64,000 bases of DNA from assembly GCA_028687995.1 (NCBI GenBank), contig JAQTZA010000005.1, forward strand, positions 1 through 64,000. Direction: 5' to 3'. The notes under the pieces are model-generated. The model was not told where the DNA came from. It saw nothing but the letters and a program-made list of their open reading frames with translations, and ran no database searches. Made by a program: the position numbers and the translations under genes. Origin of the DNA: Bacteroidales bacterium. Lineage in GTDB: Bacteria; Bacteroidota; Bacteroidia; Bacteroidales; UBA7332. Positions 1 to 10,199 of the stretch are shown here, in pieces (position 1 is the stretch's first letter; each line of letters opens with the position of its first letter).

Positions 1-81
1 CACGAACAGGGTCTTTTTGAGGTATTAACTCATCAAAAGAGGGCGGTAGTAACATCAATTGCTGCTGGTCGTAACTCTTAA
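1..81 (+). CDS. C-terminal end of an unidentified protein (partial)
   Basis: An open frame enters from the left edge and reads 26 residues before a TAA stop at 79-81, ending AAGRNS. The rest of the gene lies outside the window. The fragment is too short to assign to a family. It is convergent with the beta-helix gene that follows, and the hairpin at 155-190 lies between them. Confidence 0.35.
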   Translation, partial: HEQGLFEVLTHQKRAVVTSIAAGRNS

Positions 82-154
82 ATGACATATAAATCGTTTA
101 TTATCAACACTATAAAGATAGAAAATACCCATTAAATTGCCAAATTTTAGACAC

Positions 155-190
155 AAAAAAACTGCCTCAAAAATTATTTTGAGACAGCCT
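155..190 (-). terminator. Terminator of the beta-helix gene at 215-2380
   Basis: An 11-bp stem (162-172 with 177-187, one mismatch) has a short loop and is followed, on the minus strand, by a T run (A run at 155-160). It lies just beyond the stop codon of the minus-strand gene, as expected for an intrinsic terminator. Confidence 0.65.
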
Positions 191-214
191 CTTTTTGTAA
201 ACTCTTTCTACGTT

Positions 215-2380
215 TTATTTTCTGATTATTTTGAATGTTTTGATACCATTTTCACCGTTTAATCTCAAAATATACATCCCTTCTGGAGCAATATAATAAC
301 TAGGACTTAACACAATCATTGATTTTCCAATCAATGATTGGTTGATTATCATTTTCCCCGACAAATCATAAAGTGTAGCACTAGAAAATTTTGAAGCCGA
401 ATCGATTTTTAGATCGGAATTAAATGGATTAGGAAATACATTTGGTTCTTCAGTGGTAGAAATAATATTACCTCTATTTACCGCTCTAGGCGCTTTCGCA
501 GCTCCTGAATAGGTTGTCCAAGAGATATTGTCGATTCCAACCGCATTGTTTCCGACTGTATTGAGTTCCACATTCTTAATTTCTATGGATACATTCCCTG
601 GAATATTGATATTGTTTACACTAAATGTATAAGTCTCAGTACCTGTATGGATTATTGAATCCACAACATTACCATTGATTAGTAAGTTCAACTTTCGCCC
701 TACTCCAGGATTCCATAAATCTTTACATTGAACAGAAAATGATGATATTCCTCCCAAAAATGAATTTGATTTTAGTCCGCTTACTCCTTCAAAAAAGTAA
801 ATACTTGTTCCAGTTCCAAATCGATTCACACTTTCAACTTTTGCATTTACATTCCAAACAAGGGTATTGTCTAAAGTATCAAGCTGATTGCTTAACCAAG
901 TATTTGCTTTCGAGGTTAAACTTTCAAATTTCTCTGTATAAGTAACAGGAGGAGCAAGTATATTAATTGTAATGATTTGTCCTGTAGCCCAAGTATCATC
1001 TACTAATTTTCCATATACTTCAATAGTATGTGTTCCGTCGGTTAAACCTGTTAAACTGAAAGTGTATGGAGTAATATTATCTTGAGCTACCCACACACCA
1101 TCAACTTTTATGCTTACATACTGAAATACACCTGTTGTTGAGGTGGTAATATCAACATTAGAGCCACTAGCAAATGAGGCGCCATTTGCTGGGCTAGTAA
1201 ATGAAACAGAACCAGTTTCTGTAGGAGCGGGTGTTGTTAGTACATAATTCCCCGAATTATTTATTCCCGAAGTTAGACTAATTGATGAGCTTGATTTATA
1301 GCCATTACCATACACTCCTCCGTTTTTACCTGCACGAGATGAATACTGATTAAAAAGTGAAGCATTGTTGTTTACAGTAATACCATCGTTGAAAATCTTG
1401 TTATTATCAAAAACAAGAGCTTTGGGATTGTCATAATTTGCATTTGGGGTCATGTATGTGCTAATCGACATGTTGGATGCAGTAGTTGAGATAATGCTAT
1501 TATCATGAATATAGATGTTTTCTAAATGCTGCCAAGTAGAGCCTACATCACCTGTACGTAATAAAATCCCTGAAGTAAAGAATGTACAATTCTTAACTTC
1601 AATATCATCAGAATTTTTTATTTTTATTGATCCCCCAGAACCGGTTTCTGACCAACCTTTTGCAATTAATCCATCTATCACACCACCAGACACATCGTGA
1701 AAATAGACGCCGTGATCTTCGTATCCTCCAGTTATTTGTCGTTCGATATATCCACCTTGAACCAATACATTTGATTTCGGCTGCGAGATGTCAGAAAATA
1801 TTTCATAAGCGCCACGTAAATTCCCCATGATTGCATTATTGATGAATTTATGATTGGTGCCTCTGTAAGATTTCACACACTTTCCATTGAATCCAGTATA
1901 AGTCCACTTTAGATAACAATTGCTAATTGTGCAATTATCGCCATAATTAAAAGCCAGTAGAGCAACGGTATTATAATCAACGGCAGGGTCGATATTTTGC
2001 ACGGTAGAAGTTAAATAATTCATTGTAGAATTAATGCAATGATCGTATGTCACTTTTATGTTTTCAAATGTAATGTTCTCAAATAAAAGATTTGTTGCAT
2101 TTTTGAGAATCATTTCAGTTTGGTATATACCACTGTATTTTATTAGTACAGTGCCAGAGCCAGTTCGTGCATAAGTTATATTTGATTTGCCTAATACGCC
2201 TGCTGACCAAGCGTCAAGTGTCGCTCTGTTAAGGGTATAGATGCCAGCCTGTAGATTTACTGTAGTTCCATTGGCGAGATTGTTGATATTGCTCGCGATA
2301 AATGTCGTTGGATTTAAAGTAAGTCCAAACGTAATAATTGGGAACATACTAATAAAAAGAAATAATGTGATTTTTTTCAT
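215..2380 (-). CDS. Secreted right-handed beta-helix protein with T9SS sorting tail (possible polysaccharide lyase)
   Basis: 721 residues. A signal peptide (MKKITLFLFISMFPIITFG) is followed by a parallel beta-helix of about residues 40-370, rich in N-x-x-F/I and 'NITFENI', 'KNSDDIEVKN' style turns as in pectate-lyase and PL6 folds. A bacterial Ig-like module follows at about 395-475 (TSPANGASFASG to 'GTHTIEVYG'), then a beta-sandwich at about 480-625, then a T9SS C-terminal domain (EPNVFPNPFNSDLKI ... GMYILRLNGENG). It should therefore be exported to the cell surface or medium. It is divergent from the glycosaminoglycan operon, so a lyase acting on a uronic-acid polymer (a chondroitinase-B-like role is one option) is inferred. 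I could not identify a PL6 catalytic Lys/Arg pair with confidence. Confidence 0.75.
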   Translation of the reverse strand: MKKITLFLFISMFPIITFGLTLNPTTFIASNINNLANGTTVNLQAGIYTLNRATLDAWSAGVLGKSNITYARTGSGTVLIKYSGIYQTEMILKNATNLLFENITFENIKVTYDHCINSTMNYLTSTVQNIDPAVDYNTVALLAFNYGDNCTISNCYLKWTYTGFNGKCVKSYRGTNHKFINNAIMGNLRGAYEIFSDISQPKSNVLVQGGYIERQITGGYEDHGVYFHDVSGGVIDGLIAKGWSETGSGGSIKIKNSDDIEVKNCTFFTSGILLRTGDVGSTWQHLENIYIHDNSIISTTASNMSISTYMTPNANYDNPKALVFDNNKIFNDGITVNNNASLFNQYSSRAGKNGGVYGNGYKSSSSISLTSGINNSGNYVLTTPAPTETGSVSFTSPANGASFASGSNVDITTSTTGVFQYVSIKVDGVWVAQDNITPYTFSLTGLTDGTHTIEVYGKLVDDTWATGQIITINILAPPVTYTEKFESLTSKANTWLSNQLDTLDNTLVWNVNAKVESVNRFGTGTSIYFFEGVSGLKSNSFLGGISSFSVQCKDLWNPGVGRKLNLLINGNVVDSIIHTGTETYTFSVNNINIPGNVSIEIKNVELNTVGNNAVGIDNISWTTYSGAAKAPRAVNRGNIISTTEEPNVFPNPFNSDLKIDSASKFSSATLYDLSGKMIINQSLIGKSMIVLSPSYYIAPEGMYILRLNGENGIKTFKIIRK

Positions 2381-3232
2381 GGTGTAAATTTGAATTTAAG
2401 GTTAAAACTAAATTTATTTCTATTTAAGTGAGTAAATGATTTTCTTATTCTGTTTGTGGATCAGAAGCACAGTGTCATTTTTATCAAGAAGTATTAAATG
2501 TAGTGTGTATGATATCAATTACTTGATAACGGCTGATCTGAAAATCATTTAAATAGATTAACCAGAGAAGAAGAATCCCAATTCCAACTTGATTGTTTTT
2601 TCTTTTCATCACGATAAAAAAATTAAGGAATGTGTGTGTAATCACGAGTATGTAAAAGTGGAAGATATATAGAATTAGGATGTACTAAAAATGTACATTT
2701 TATTGCCAAAATTTATTCTAAAAAACACCAATTATTCAATACATAGATTAATAAATGATAAGATTTTAGACTTTAATCTCAATAGTAATGAGGAATGGAG
2801 TGCTATATTCCGATTAAAATTTTCATCGGTTATTAGGAGAAAAAATTTTCGAATGGAGAAGTTGTAATTTGACTAACTAACCGTTTTATTTAAATGCATA
2901 AACCTTGTTTTAACTCGAAATATCTATTCCATTTTTAATCCAATAATTTATTGAAAATCACTTTAACCTATTTTCCCCTCGTAGTATTTTCCCGTTAATT
3001 ACTATATCTTTTATCTTCATTTTCTTCAGTTGTATATTTGCTTAATGTGTAGAAAGTCAGATATTTAATAATCTTATTCTATTTGTTCAAAACCTTTCAC
3101 TTATCACTTTTGAACAATAGTGGAATATTTCTGAATAATACTATTCCATAAAAAAATAGTTTGTGTCATACATTTGTCAACCAAATAACACACAACCAAA
3201 TTATTTTTAAAACAACTTAAAACCTATCGAAA
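2381..3232. other. 852-bp intergenic region between divergent secreted-protein genes
   Basis: Very AT-rich, with no credible gene. Two matches to the Bacteroidota -7 element TAnnTTTG face the + strand: TATATTTG at 3033-3040 and TACATTTG at 3169-3176. An inverted repeat TGGAATA-N14-TATTCCA (3121-3148) lies just upstream of the second. The length suggests a regulatory region shared by the divergent genes. Confidence 0.5.
3169..3176 (+). promoter_or_regulatory. Putative -7 element for the first beta-helix paralogue
   Basis: TACATTTG fits the Bacteroidota sigma-A form TAnnTTTG and lies 56 nt before the ATG at 3233. No clear -33 TTTG is present at the right distance. The inverted repeat at 3121-3148 sits where an activator could compensate. 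Confidence 0.4.
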
Positions 3233-4786
3233 ATGAAAAAGATTATTTTACTTTTAGCTCTGTTTTGTAGTTTGTCGGGATTTTCGACAACCACTTATCT
3301 CGTTCAACTTGGTACTGGAGGTGCAGCCACTTGGCGTACAGCTGGTGCTGGTGAAGTTAATGTTGATTTAACTGTACAAGCGAAAACCTTGACTGCATGG
3401 TTAACCGCTACAAGTTTTGCAAATGGAGATCAGGTTTGGATTGCTGCTGGAACCTATACTATTTCATCAGTTTACACAATGCCAAGTGCTTCTCCTAATT
3501 TTACGCCATCATTTTATGGTGGATTTGCAGGTACCGAGACAGATATTTCACAGCGTGCAAAAGGTGCAAATGTTTGGAATTATACAAATACAACAACTAT
3601 TAATGGGGCATCGAGCACAACTGGTATTTTTAATGCAGGTGGCGATAGATCAATAACAATTGATGGAATAACTTTTTCTGGTTGTCCGAATAATGCTGGT
3701 CAGGTTGTTTATCAAAGACCGGGTATGATTATTCAGAATTGTATTTTTACTGCTAATTCATGTGCGTCACTTCGATATTTTATTTCTGCTGCTTCAAAAA
3801 CAGCATCAACAACAAATTGTTACTTTAGTAATAACACATACACAACATCCGGAGGTACAGATGCCGCAGGTATAATGGCTAATAATGGTAGCTCAGGAGG
3901 TACATACACAATTTCAGGATGTGTATTTGATTCCAATACATCTTCGGCTTCAGGTTCAGGTTCTAGTGCTGGAATAAAAGCTCAAGGTGTTGGAACAACG
4001 AATATAAGCAGTTGTATTTTCAAGAACAATAGTGCAACAGCTGGAGGATCTTCTGCGGTTTCACTGACAAGTGTAACTTCATTTTTAACGAATAGTTTGA
4101 TTTATGGAGCTGCGTTAGGTGCAAAATCGGCATTATATCTTACTCTAGGAAATGTGACAAATTGTACGGTAGTTAATAATCTTGGTGGAGCAGCATACAT
4201 GAATCAAATTGCATCAGCAGCAAATCTAAAACTTACAAATACTGTGTTTTGGGGTGCGGATGGTAGTGCAAGTTCAGGTTCAGGTGTAATAAGTGCAGCA
4301 GCAAACTGTTTGGGTACAATTTCAAATTGCGCTTACAATGGTTTGTCTGCTAACTTTATTTCAACTCCATCAGCTACAGTAGCACTTACAACTTCGTCAA
4401 TTGACTTATTTACGGATCCAAATACTAATATTTGGACACTTAAAGCCGGTTCACTTCTTATTGATGCAGGAACTTCAACTGGAGCTCCAGCTACCGATTT
4501 AATTGGAATGAGTAGACCTTTGGATTCTGGTTTTGATATTGGAGCTTACGAGTTTGATATTATTACAGGTGTAGAGAAATTACAATCGGATATTATTTGT
4601 CGTACATCTAAAAATGAAATCATTTTAAGCGGTATAAACGCAAATGACAATGTGTCTGTTTATACATTGACTGGTTCAAGAGTTTTTGCTCTAAAAGCGG
4701 TATCTACCAATATGAATATACCTGTTTCGCAAGGTATTTATTTAGTGAAGACTGCAAACTCAGTGAAGAAAGTGATCGTTCAATAA
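3233..4786 (+). CDS. Secreted beta-helix repeat protein with T9SS tail (paralogue A)
   Basis: 517 residues. A signal peptide (MKKIILLLALFCSLSGFS) leads into 'TYLVQLGTGGAATWR', a module that recurs almost identically in the next gene. A 'YGGFAGTET' motif near residue 95 and a long run of G/S/T/N-rich beta-helix rungs follow. Near residue 415 comes 'DAGTSTGAP ... DIGAYEF', the usual end of this helix family. The last ~70 residues (from VEKLQSD to GIYLVKTANSVKKVIVQ) form a T9SS sorting domain. Many proteins of this 'choice-of-anchor/DUF1565-like' type are glycan-associated or adhesive, but no catalytic residues are recognisable. It has its own terminator at 4801-4842. Function in the glycan locus is inferred from position only. 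Confidence 0.75.
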   Translation: MKKIILLLALFCSLSGFSTTTYLVQLGTGGAATWRTAGAGEVNVDLTVQAKTLTAWLTATSFANGDQVWIAAGTYTISSVYTMPSASPNFTPSFYGGFAGTETDISQRAKGANVWNYTNTTTINGASSTTGIFNAGGDRSITIDGITFSGCPNNAGQVVYQRPGMIIQNCIFTANSCASLRYFISAASKTASTTNCYFSNNTYTTSGGTDAAGIMANNGSSGGTYTISGCVFDSNTSSASGSGSSAGIKAQGVGTTNISSCIFKNNSATAGGSSAVSLTSVTSFLTNSLIYGAALGAKSALYLTLGNVTNCTVVNNLGGAAYMNQIASAANLKLTNTVFWGADGSASSGSGVISAAANCLGTISNCAYNGLSANFISTPSATVALTTSSIDLFTDPNTNIWTLKAGSLLIDAGTSTGAPATDLIGMSRPLDSGFDIGAYEFDIITGVEKLQSDIICRTSKNEIILSGINANDNVSVYTLTGSRVFALKAVSTNMNIPVSQGIYLVKTANSVKKVIVQ

Positions 4787-4800
4787 AGAATATATAGTAA

Positions 4801-4842
4801 AAGGTTGTAATATTGTGTTCACAGAATATTACAGCCTTTTTT
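4801..4842 (+). terminator. Intrinsic terminator between the two beta-helix paralogues
   Basis: A 14-bp stem (4801-4814 with 4825-4838, one G-T pair) is followed by a T run at 4837-4842. It lies between the stop at 4786 and the ATG at 4866, so the downstream paralogue is probably reached only by read-through or by its own promoter. Confidence 0.75.
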
Positions 4843-4865
4843 ATTAACCTTAAAAGAAATATCTT

Positions 4866-6797
4866 ATGAAAAAGATTAGCTTATTGTTAACCCTGTTTCT
4901 ATGCATTTCATCGGTATTTGCAGCGAAAACTTATTTGGTTCAATCGGGTGCATCAGGTGCCGCAACATGGCGTGCGGCAAGCGCTGGGGAAATATTGGTA
5001 AATCTATCTACAGTGAAAAATGGAGGAGCTGCATCCTATAGCGAATGGTATAAAGATAAATTTCTTACCACTCCTACCTTTGCAGGTGATAGTCTTGCTT
5101 CAGGCGACCAAATCTGGTTTGCTGCAGGTACTTACACTGCTACTTCTAATATCACATTAAAAGGTGGAGTTAAGATTTATGGAGGTTTCGCTGGCACAGA
5201 AACGACTATCAATAATAGAGCTAAAGGATCAAAACCTTGGGAATATACCAATGTTACTATATTCGATGGGAATAATGATTTGGCTGTTAATCAGTGTATT
5301 ACAACACTTGGATTAAGCAAAGATGCTTTGGTTGATGGTATTACTATTCAAAATTTCAAAGGCATTGTAGGTCAAGGAGGAATAGCAGCACTATTGACTG
5401 GAGGAACAACCATGCAAAATTGTGTAATAACTGGAAATACTTCTACCGGAACAGGAACTCAATCTGCGGGAGGTGTCCGTCTAACAGGAGGAAAACTCCT
5501 CCATAGTTATATCCATCACAATACAACAACCGTTGGTGGCGGTGGCGGCATTGGTATTCAAAATGCCAGTAAATTAATTGGTTGTTTGATTGAGAACAAT
5601 GCATCAGCTACGGCTGGTGGTGGAGTGATGTACTCAAACAATGCTGGATTTAGAATTGATAGTTGTATTATCCGAAATAATACTGCAACCACTAATGGTG
5701 GTGGTTTTGGCAGTTTTTATTCAACGGCAAGCGCTATTGGAGATACTATTGCTAACACTCAAATTACTGGAAACATTGCTTCTGGAAGTGCGACTGGTGG
5801 TGGTGGCGGTTTGACAATTGATGTGAAAACATCGCCATTTCTACTTTACAATTGTGTGGTTGAAAATAATTCTACTTTAGTGGCCACAAGCACTCAATAT
5901 GGGGGCGGTGGTGTATATCTGAGAAACGGATTAATCACTATCGATAAATGCTTAATAAAAGGGAATACCTCTCAGAACAGTAATGGAGGTGGGATTTTTA
6001 GCTATTTGAAACTTTTACATTACACTGTCAAAAACAGTATTCTACAAGGCAATGTTTCCGCTGGTGCTGGTAGTGGAATCTACTCGTATCAGATAGACTC
6101 ATGTTATATATCTAACACTGTTTTTGCAAATAATACAGGCTCAAGTGTAAATTATCATGCCGTTACAAACGCAGGATTTTACAACAACTGTACATTTGCC
6201 TCCAATCTAAAAGTGGATGCAACTCCAGCAGGAGTCTATTTTAGTGCTCCAACCATTACAAGCTACTTTACAAATTGTCTTTTTTATAATTCGGGAATTT
6301 CTCCATTAAATTATTCTACAGGTTCCGTACCTGAAGTTGCATTTTGTGGATTTGATGTTGCAATACCTGCAGCTTATAATGGACCCGGTTGTATTACAGG
6401 TATAACAGATGCCTCATTTGTGGATGCTCTTAATCATAATTATCGATTGGTAAGTGGTTCACCTGCGATTGATGCAGGAGTTGATGTTTCGACATCAGGT
6501 ATAACAACTGATATTGAAGGAACTGCTCGTCCGCAAGGATTAGGTTATGATATGGGAGCCTACGAGTATTCTACTACTGGAATAACACCAGCCATGATAA
6601 ATGTAATAGGAGTGAGAGTTAGACCAAATGGTGTTATTTCTAATTTCGATGGTAGTATCAGAATCTTTTCAATTACAGGAAAATTAATCATAAACAACCC
6701 AGTTTCTACAAATCAAGAAGTCAAATTGGACAAGGGAGTATATGTTATTCGTTTAAAAACTTCAAACAAAGAGATTACTCAAAAAGTAGTGATTTAA
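4866..6797 (+). CDS. Secreted beta-helix repeat protein with T9SS tail (paralogue B)
   Basis: 643 residues. A signal peptide (MKKISLLLTLFLCISSVFAA) leads into 'TYLVQSGASGAATWR', matching the preceding gene. It contains 'SGDQIWFAAGTYT', 'YGGFAGTET', then about 300 residues of Gly-rich beta-helix rungs with repeated 'GGG' turns ('TVGGGGGIGI', 'ATAGGGVMYS'). The helix ends at 'DAGVDVS ... YDMGAYEYS'. The C-terminal ~70 residues form a T9SS sorting domain (DKGVYVIRLKTSNKE). Compared with paralogue A it has extra rungs, so the pair looks like a tandem duplication with later change of helix length. No catalytic motif was recognised. It lies directly upstream of susC. Confidence 0.75.
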   Translation: MKKISLLLTLFLCISSVFAAKTYLVQSGASGAATWRAASAGEILVNLSTVKNGGAASYSEWYKDKFLTTPTFAGDSLASGDQIWFAAGTYTATSNITLKGGVKIYGGFAGTETTINNRAKGSKPWEYTNVTIFDGNNDLAVNQCITTLGLSKDALVDGITIQNFKGIVGQGGIAALLTGGTTMQNCVITGNTSTGTGTQSAGGVRLTGGKLLHSYIHHNTTTVGGGGGIGIQNASKLIGCLIENNASATAGGGVMYSNNAGFRIDSCIIRNNTATTNGGGFGSFYSTASAIGDTIANTQITGNIASGSATGGGGGLTIDVKTSPFLLYNCVVENNSTLVATSTQYGGGGVYLRNGLITIDKCLIKGNTSQNSNGGGIFSYLKLLHYTVKNSILQGNVSAGAGSGIYSYQIDSCYISNTVFANNTGSSVNYHAVTNAGFYNNCTFASNLKVDATPAGVYFSAPTITSYFTNCLFYNSGISPLNYSTGSVPEVAFCGFDVAIPAAYNGPGCITGITDASFVDALNHNYRLVSGSPAIDAGVDVSTSGITTDIEGTARPQGLGYDMGAYEYSTTGITPAMINVIGVRVRPNGVISNFDGSIRIFSITGKLIINNPVSTNQEVKLDKGVYVIRLKTSNKEITQKVVI

Positions 6798-6814
6798 TTT
6801 CCAAAGTAAAAACA

Positions 6815-6858
6815 GCTTCAATCTTTAACTCAGGTTTATCTGGTTTGGAGATTGAAGC
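6815..6858 (+). other. Hairpin downstream of paralogue B
   Basis: A perfect 10-bp stem (6815-6824 with 6849-6858) closes a 24-nt loop just after the stop at 6797. It lacks a T run, so it may be an mRNA 3'-end stabiliser or an inefficient terminator before susC rather than a classic terminator. Confidence 0.45.
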
Positions 6859-6995
6859 AATTATCTCTCTCAAATAAAATCTGAAAAACAATTTTCAATC
6901 TTTTACTTTAGAAAAAGGTTTGGGAAATCTTTGCACAAATAATTTACAATTACGTGAATTCTAACCAATCTAATGGCTTATAAATAACATATCGA

Positions 6996-9900
6996 ATGAA
7001 AAATTTACAACAAAGAATAGTTTTCCTTCTTATAGGAATTCTTATTTCAACCCTTTCAATGGCTCAGGTATCTGTTACAGGTATTGTGTTTGATGAAAAA
7101 GGTGAAACATTACCCGGTGTGAATGTTCTGATTAAAGGAGAGCAAAAAGGAACCATTACAAATTTCGATGGTAAATTTGGGTTGACTGTTCCAAATGCAA
7201 ACAGTGTACTCGTGTTTACCTATTTGGGATTCCAAAAGTTTGAATTGAAAGCAGATAAATCGAAACCAATGAAGGTGATCTTGAAAGAGGAGAGTAAATC
7301 ACTGAATGAGGTCATGGTCATCGGTTATGGTGATGTAAAGAAAAAAGATTTGACGGGTTCTGTTTCAAAATTGGAAATTACCGATGTTTTAAAGGCTCCT
7401 GTACCAAGTTTCGATCAAGCATTGGCGGGTAGAATTGCTGGTGTAAATGTAAGCTCGGGCGAAGGAACGCCTGGTGGTGCAATGAATATTGTAATTAGAG
7501 GTAGTAACTCTATTACGCAAGATAATTCTCCACTTTATGTAATAGATGGATTCCCAACTGAAGATCCTTCGGTTGGTACGGGTATCAATCCAAACGATAT
7601 TGAATCGATTGATGTGTTGAAAGATGCATCAGCAACAGCCATTTATGGAGCACGTGGTGCCAATGGTGTTATTATTATCACAACCAAAAAAGGAACAGTC
7701 GGCGCACCAAAAGTAAATTACAGTGGAAGTTATGGTATCCAAAGAGCAACAAAAATGATACCAATGATGAATGCTTATGAATTTGTAAAACTACAAAGTG
7801 AGGTTTATACACCAATAGAAATGTCAGGAAGTTATGGCTATTTCCCTACCATTGGTGATAAAACATATACGCTCGAAGATTATAAAAACGTACCACAGTT
7901 CGATTGGCAATCAAAGATACTGCAAGATGCGCCACAGCAAAGCCACAATGTATCGGTAACAGGCGGTACCCCAGAATCTCGTTACAATGCCTCTTTTTCT
8001 TATTTCGATCAGGATGGAATTGTCATTAAATCGAATTACAATCGCATACAAGGTCGATTGGGCACAACAATCAAAAGCAATAAGACGACCATCAATTTGA
8101 CTACAAATTATTCACGTAGCACACAAATGGGATCATCTCCGTCTCAATCATCGTTTAGCGGAATGTTGAATCTATTTTATAGTGTTTGGGGATATCGTCC
8201 AATCGCTTTCCCAGGAAAAGATATTAATGCACTTTTAGATTCAGGTACAGACGATGGAGTAGATCCAACGAACGATTATCGATTTAATCCAGTGTTGTCA
8301 CTCAAAAATGAGTATAACAAAAAGGTAACGGTTAATAACCAGTATAACGGTTATATGGAATATGAAATAAGCAAAGGTTTAAAGCTGAGAGTATCGGGTG
8401 GATATACTGAGCAAACAAACCGTAATGAGGCATTTAATAATTCAAATACACGCTACGGATCACCAATTTCTACCGACCATGTAAATGCAACACTATTGAC
8501 TGCCGAAAGATCTACTTGGTTGAATGAAAACACATTAACGTATCAAAAAATTTATAAAAGAGTTCACTCTTTCAATGCTTTAGTCGGTGTAACTGCCCAA
8601 GAGTCGGTATTTGATATGTATAGTATGAAAACTAATAATATACCAAATGAAGGACTCGGAATGGCGGGAATGGCAGATGGAACGCCCATCCAGGATATTT
8701 CACTTAAAAGCGCTTGGAGCCTATTGTCCTATTTAGGACGTGTCAATTATAATTATAAATCAAAATATTACTTGACTGCTTCTTTCCGAGCAGATGGATC
8801 TTCTAAGTTTGGCCCTCAAAATCGATTTGGATATTATCCATCGTCTTCGCTTGCATGGAACTTCATGGAAGAAAGTTTTATGAATCCATTGAAAAAGATT
8901 GTAGAGAATGGAAAAGTAAGGGTTAGTTGGGGTCAAATAGGAAACAACCGGACAGGGGAATATGAAACCTACGCTCTTTTGGCGAAATTACAGGGAAGTC
9001 GAGGAAATTATAATACGCCAGATGGCATTTCCAGTAGCGTGTATCCTTTTAATAACAATGTATCTTCTGTCGGAGTTGCTCCTACAATTTTAGGTAATAA
9101 ATCACTTAAATGGGAAAGCACAGAGCAAACAAATATTGGAGTAGATTTAAGTCTGTTAAAAGATAAAGTCAATTTCACCTTCGATTGGTACAATAAAGTT
9201 ACATCTGATTTATTGCTCAATGCGACTTTACCATATTCAACTGGGTATGGTAATGCAATGAAGAATGTAGGAAAAGTACAGAATCAGGGAGTTGAATTTA
9301 CGCTGAATACTACAAATGTAAAAACGAAAAAATTCAAATGGTCGTCTAATTTCAATATTTCGTTCAATAAAAATACAGTTTTGGAATTGACCGAAAATCA
9401 GAATTCAATGTTATCAAATGGATATTTTGATCAAGGTTTTACCTCTTCTAACTACATCGCCAAAATTGGGCAATCTATAGGAAATATGTATGGATATGTG
9501 TACGAAGGAACGTATAAATTGAACGACTTTAATGAAGCGGCTGGAGTATATACTCTTAAATCGGGCATTGCAAGATATGTCGCTGAGAATGCCACACAAC
9601 CAGGATTTCCTAAATTTAAAGACCTCAACAACGATGGAGTAATCGACATCAATGATCAGACGATTATCGGACGCGGAGATCCTCTTTTCATCGGTGGTTT
9701 TACAAATAATTTCGATTATGGAAGATTCGATTTAAGTGTTTTCTTTCAATGGTCTTACGGTTCAAACATACTGAATGCCAATCGATTGATGTTTGACAAT
9801 GGAACGAAAAAGAAAAACATGAATATGTTTGCATCCTATTCAAATCGGTGGACGATGGACAATCCAGATAGTGATGTTCCAGCTATTAGTAATTCTTCGT

Positions 9901-10178
9901 CAAATAATCTTTTTTCTTCGAGGGTGATTGAAGATGGATCTTATATAAGATTAAAAACGGTGCAACTTGGCTATAATTTTAGCCCTAAATTGTTGAAGAA
10001 AATCAAAGTGGATAAAGCAAGAATTTATGTCTCGGCACAGAATTTATTTACATTGACTAAATATACTGGATATGATCCAGAGGTATCAATTCGTAATACA
10101 GCACTGACGCCAGCACTCGATTATTCATCGTATCCGAGAGCAGCCTCAGTAAACTGTGGAGTAAATGTAACTTTCTAA
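6996..10178 (+). CDS. SusC/RagA-type TonB-dependent outer-membrane transporter
   Basis: 1060 residues, the usual size of the family. A signal peptide ends near residue 23 (STLSMAQ). A carboxypeptidase-regulatory-like domain follows at about 26-105 ('GIVFDEKGETLPGVNVLIKG'), then the SusC signature and TonB plug at about 110-235 ('PLYVIDGFP', 'DVLKDASATAIYGARGANGV'). A 22-strand barrel ends in 'VNCGVNVTF' with a terminal aromatic residue. It imports oligosaccharides across the outer membrane using TonB energy, together with the SusD partner 21 bp downstream. Context (PL8, GH88, sulfatase) suggests unsaturated glycosaminoglycan oligosaccharides as substrate; that is an inference. It is probably the first gene of an operon reaching 19001. 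Confidence 0.95.
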   Translation: MKNLQQRIVFLLIGILISTLSMAQVSVTGIVFDEKGETLPGVNVLIKGEQKGTITNFDGKFGLTVPNANSVLVFTYLGFQKFELKADKSKPMKVILKEESKSLNEVMVIGYGDVKKKDLTGSVSKLEITDVLKAPVPSFDQALAGRIAGVNVSSGEGTPGGAMNIVIRGSNSITQDNSPLYVIDGFPTEDPSVGTGINPNDIESIDVLKDASATAIYGARGANGVIIITTKKGTVGAPKVNYSGSYGIQRATKMIPMMNAYEFVKLQSEVYTPIEMSGSYGYFPTIGDKTYTLEDYKNVPQFDWQSKILQDAPQQSHNVSVTGGTPESRYNASFSYFDQDGIVIKSNYNRIQGRLGTTIKSNKTTINLTTNYSRSTQMGSSPSQSSFSGMLNLFYSVWGYRPIAFPGKDINALLDSGTDDGVDPTNDYRFNPVLSLKNEYNKKVTVNNQYNGYMEYEISKGLKLRVSGGYTEQTNRNEAFNNSNTRYGSPISTDHVNATLLTAERSTWLNENTLTYQKIYKRVHSFNALVGVTAQESVFDMYSMKTNNIPNEGLGMAGMADGTPIQDISLKSAWSLLSYLGRVNYNYKSKYYLTASFRADGSSKFGPQNRFGYYPSSSLAWNFMEESFMNPLKKIVENGKVRVSWGQIGNNRTGEYETYALLAKLQGSRGNYNTPDGISSSVYPFNNNVSSVGVAPTILGNKSLKWESTEQTNIGVDLSLLKDKVNFTFDWYNKVTSDLLLNATLPYSTGYGNAMKNVGKVQNQGVEFTLNTTNVKTKKFKWSSNFNISFNKNTVLELTENQNSMLSNGYFDQGFTSSNYIAKIGQSIGNMYGYVYEGTYKLNDFNEAAGVYTLKSGIARYVAENATQPGFPKFKDLNNDGVIDINDQTIIGRGDPLFIGGFTNNFDYGRFDLSVFFQWSYGSNILNANRLMFDNGTKKKNMNMFASYSNRWTMDNPDSDVPAISNSSSNNLFSSRVIEDGSYIRLKTVQLGYNFSPKLLKKIKVDKARIYVSAQNLFTLTKYTGYDPEVSIRNTALTPALDYSSYPRAASVNCGVNVTF

Positions 10179-10199
10179 TCATATAAAAACATACGAGAA

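Noticed and set aside
3233-6797. Repeated Gly-rich coding text as a tandem DNA repeat or CRISPR-like array
   Set aside because: The periodicity is of protein rungs with differing codons, not of DNA units; there are no spacers or constant repeats.
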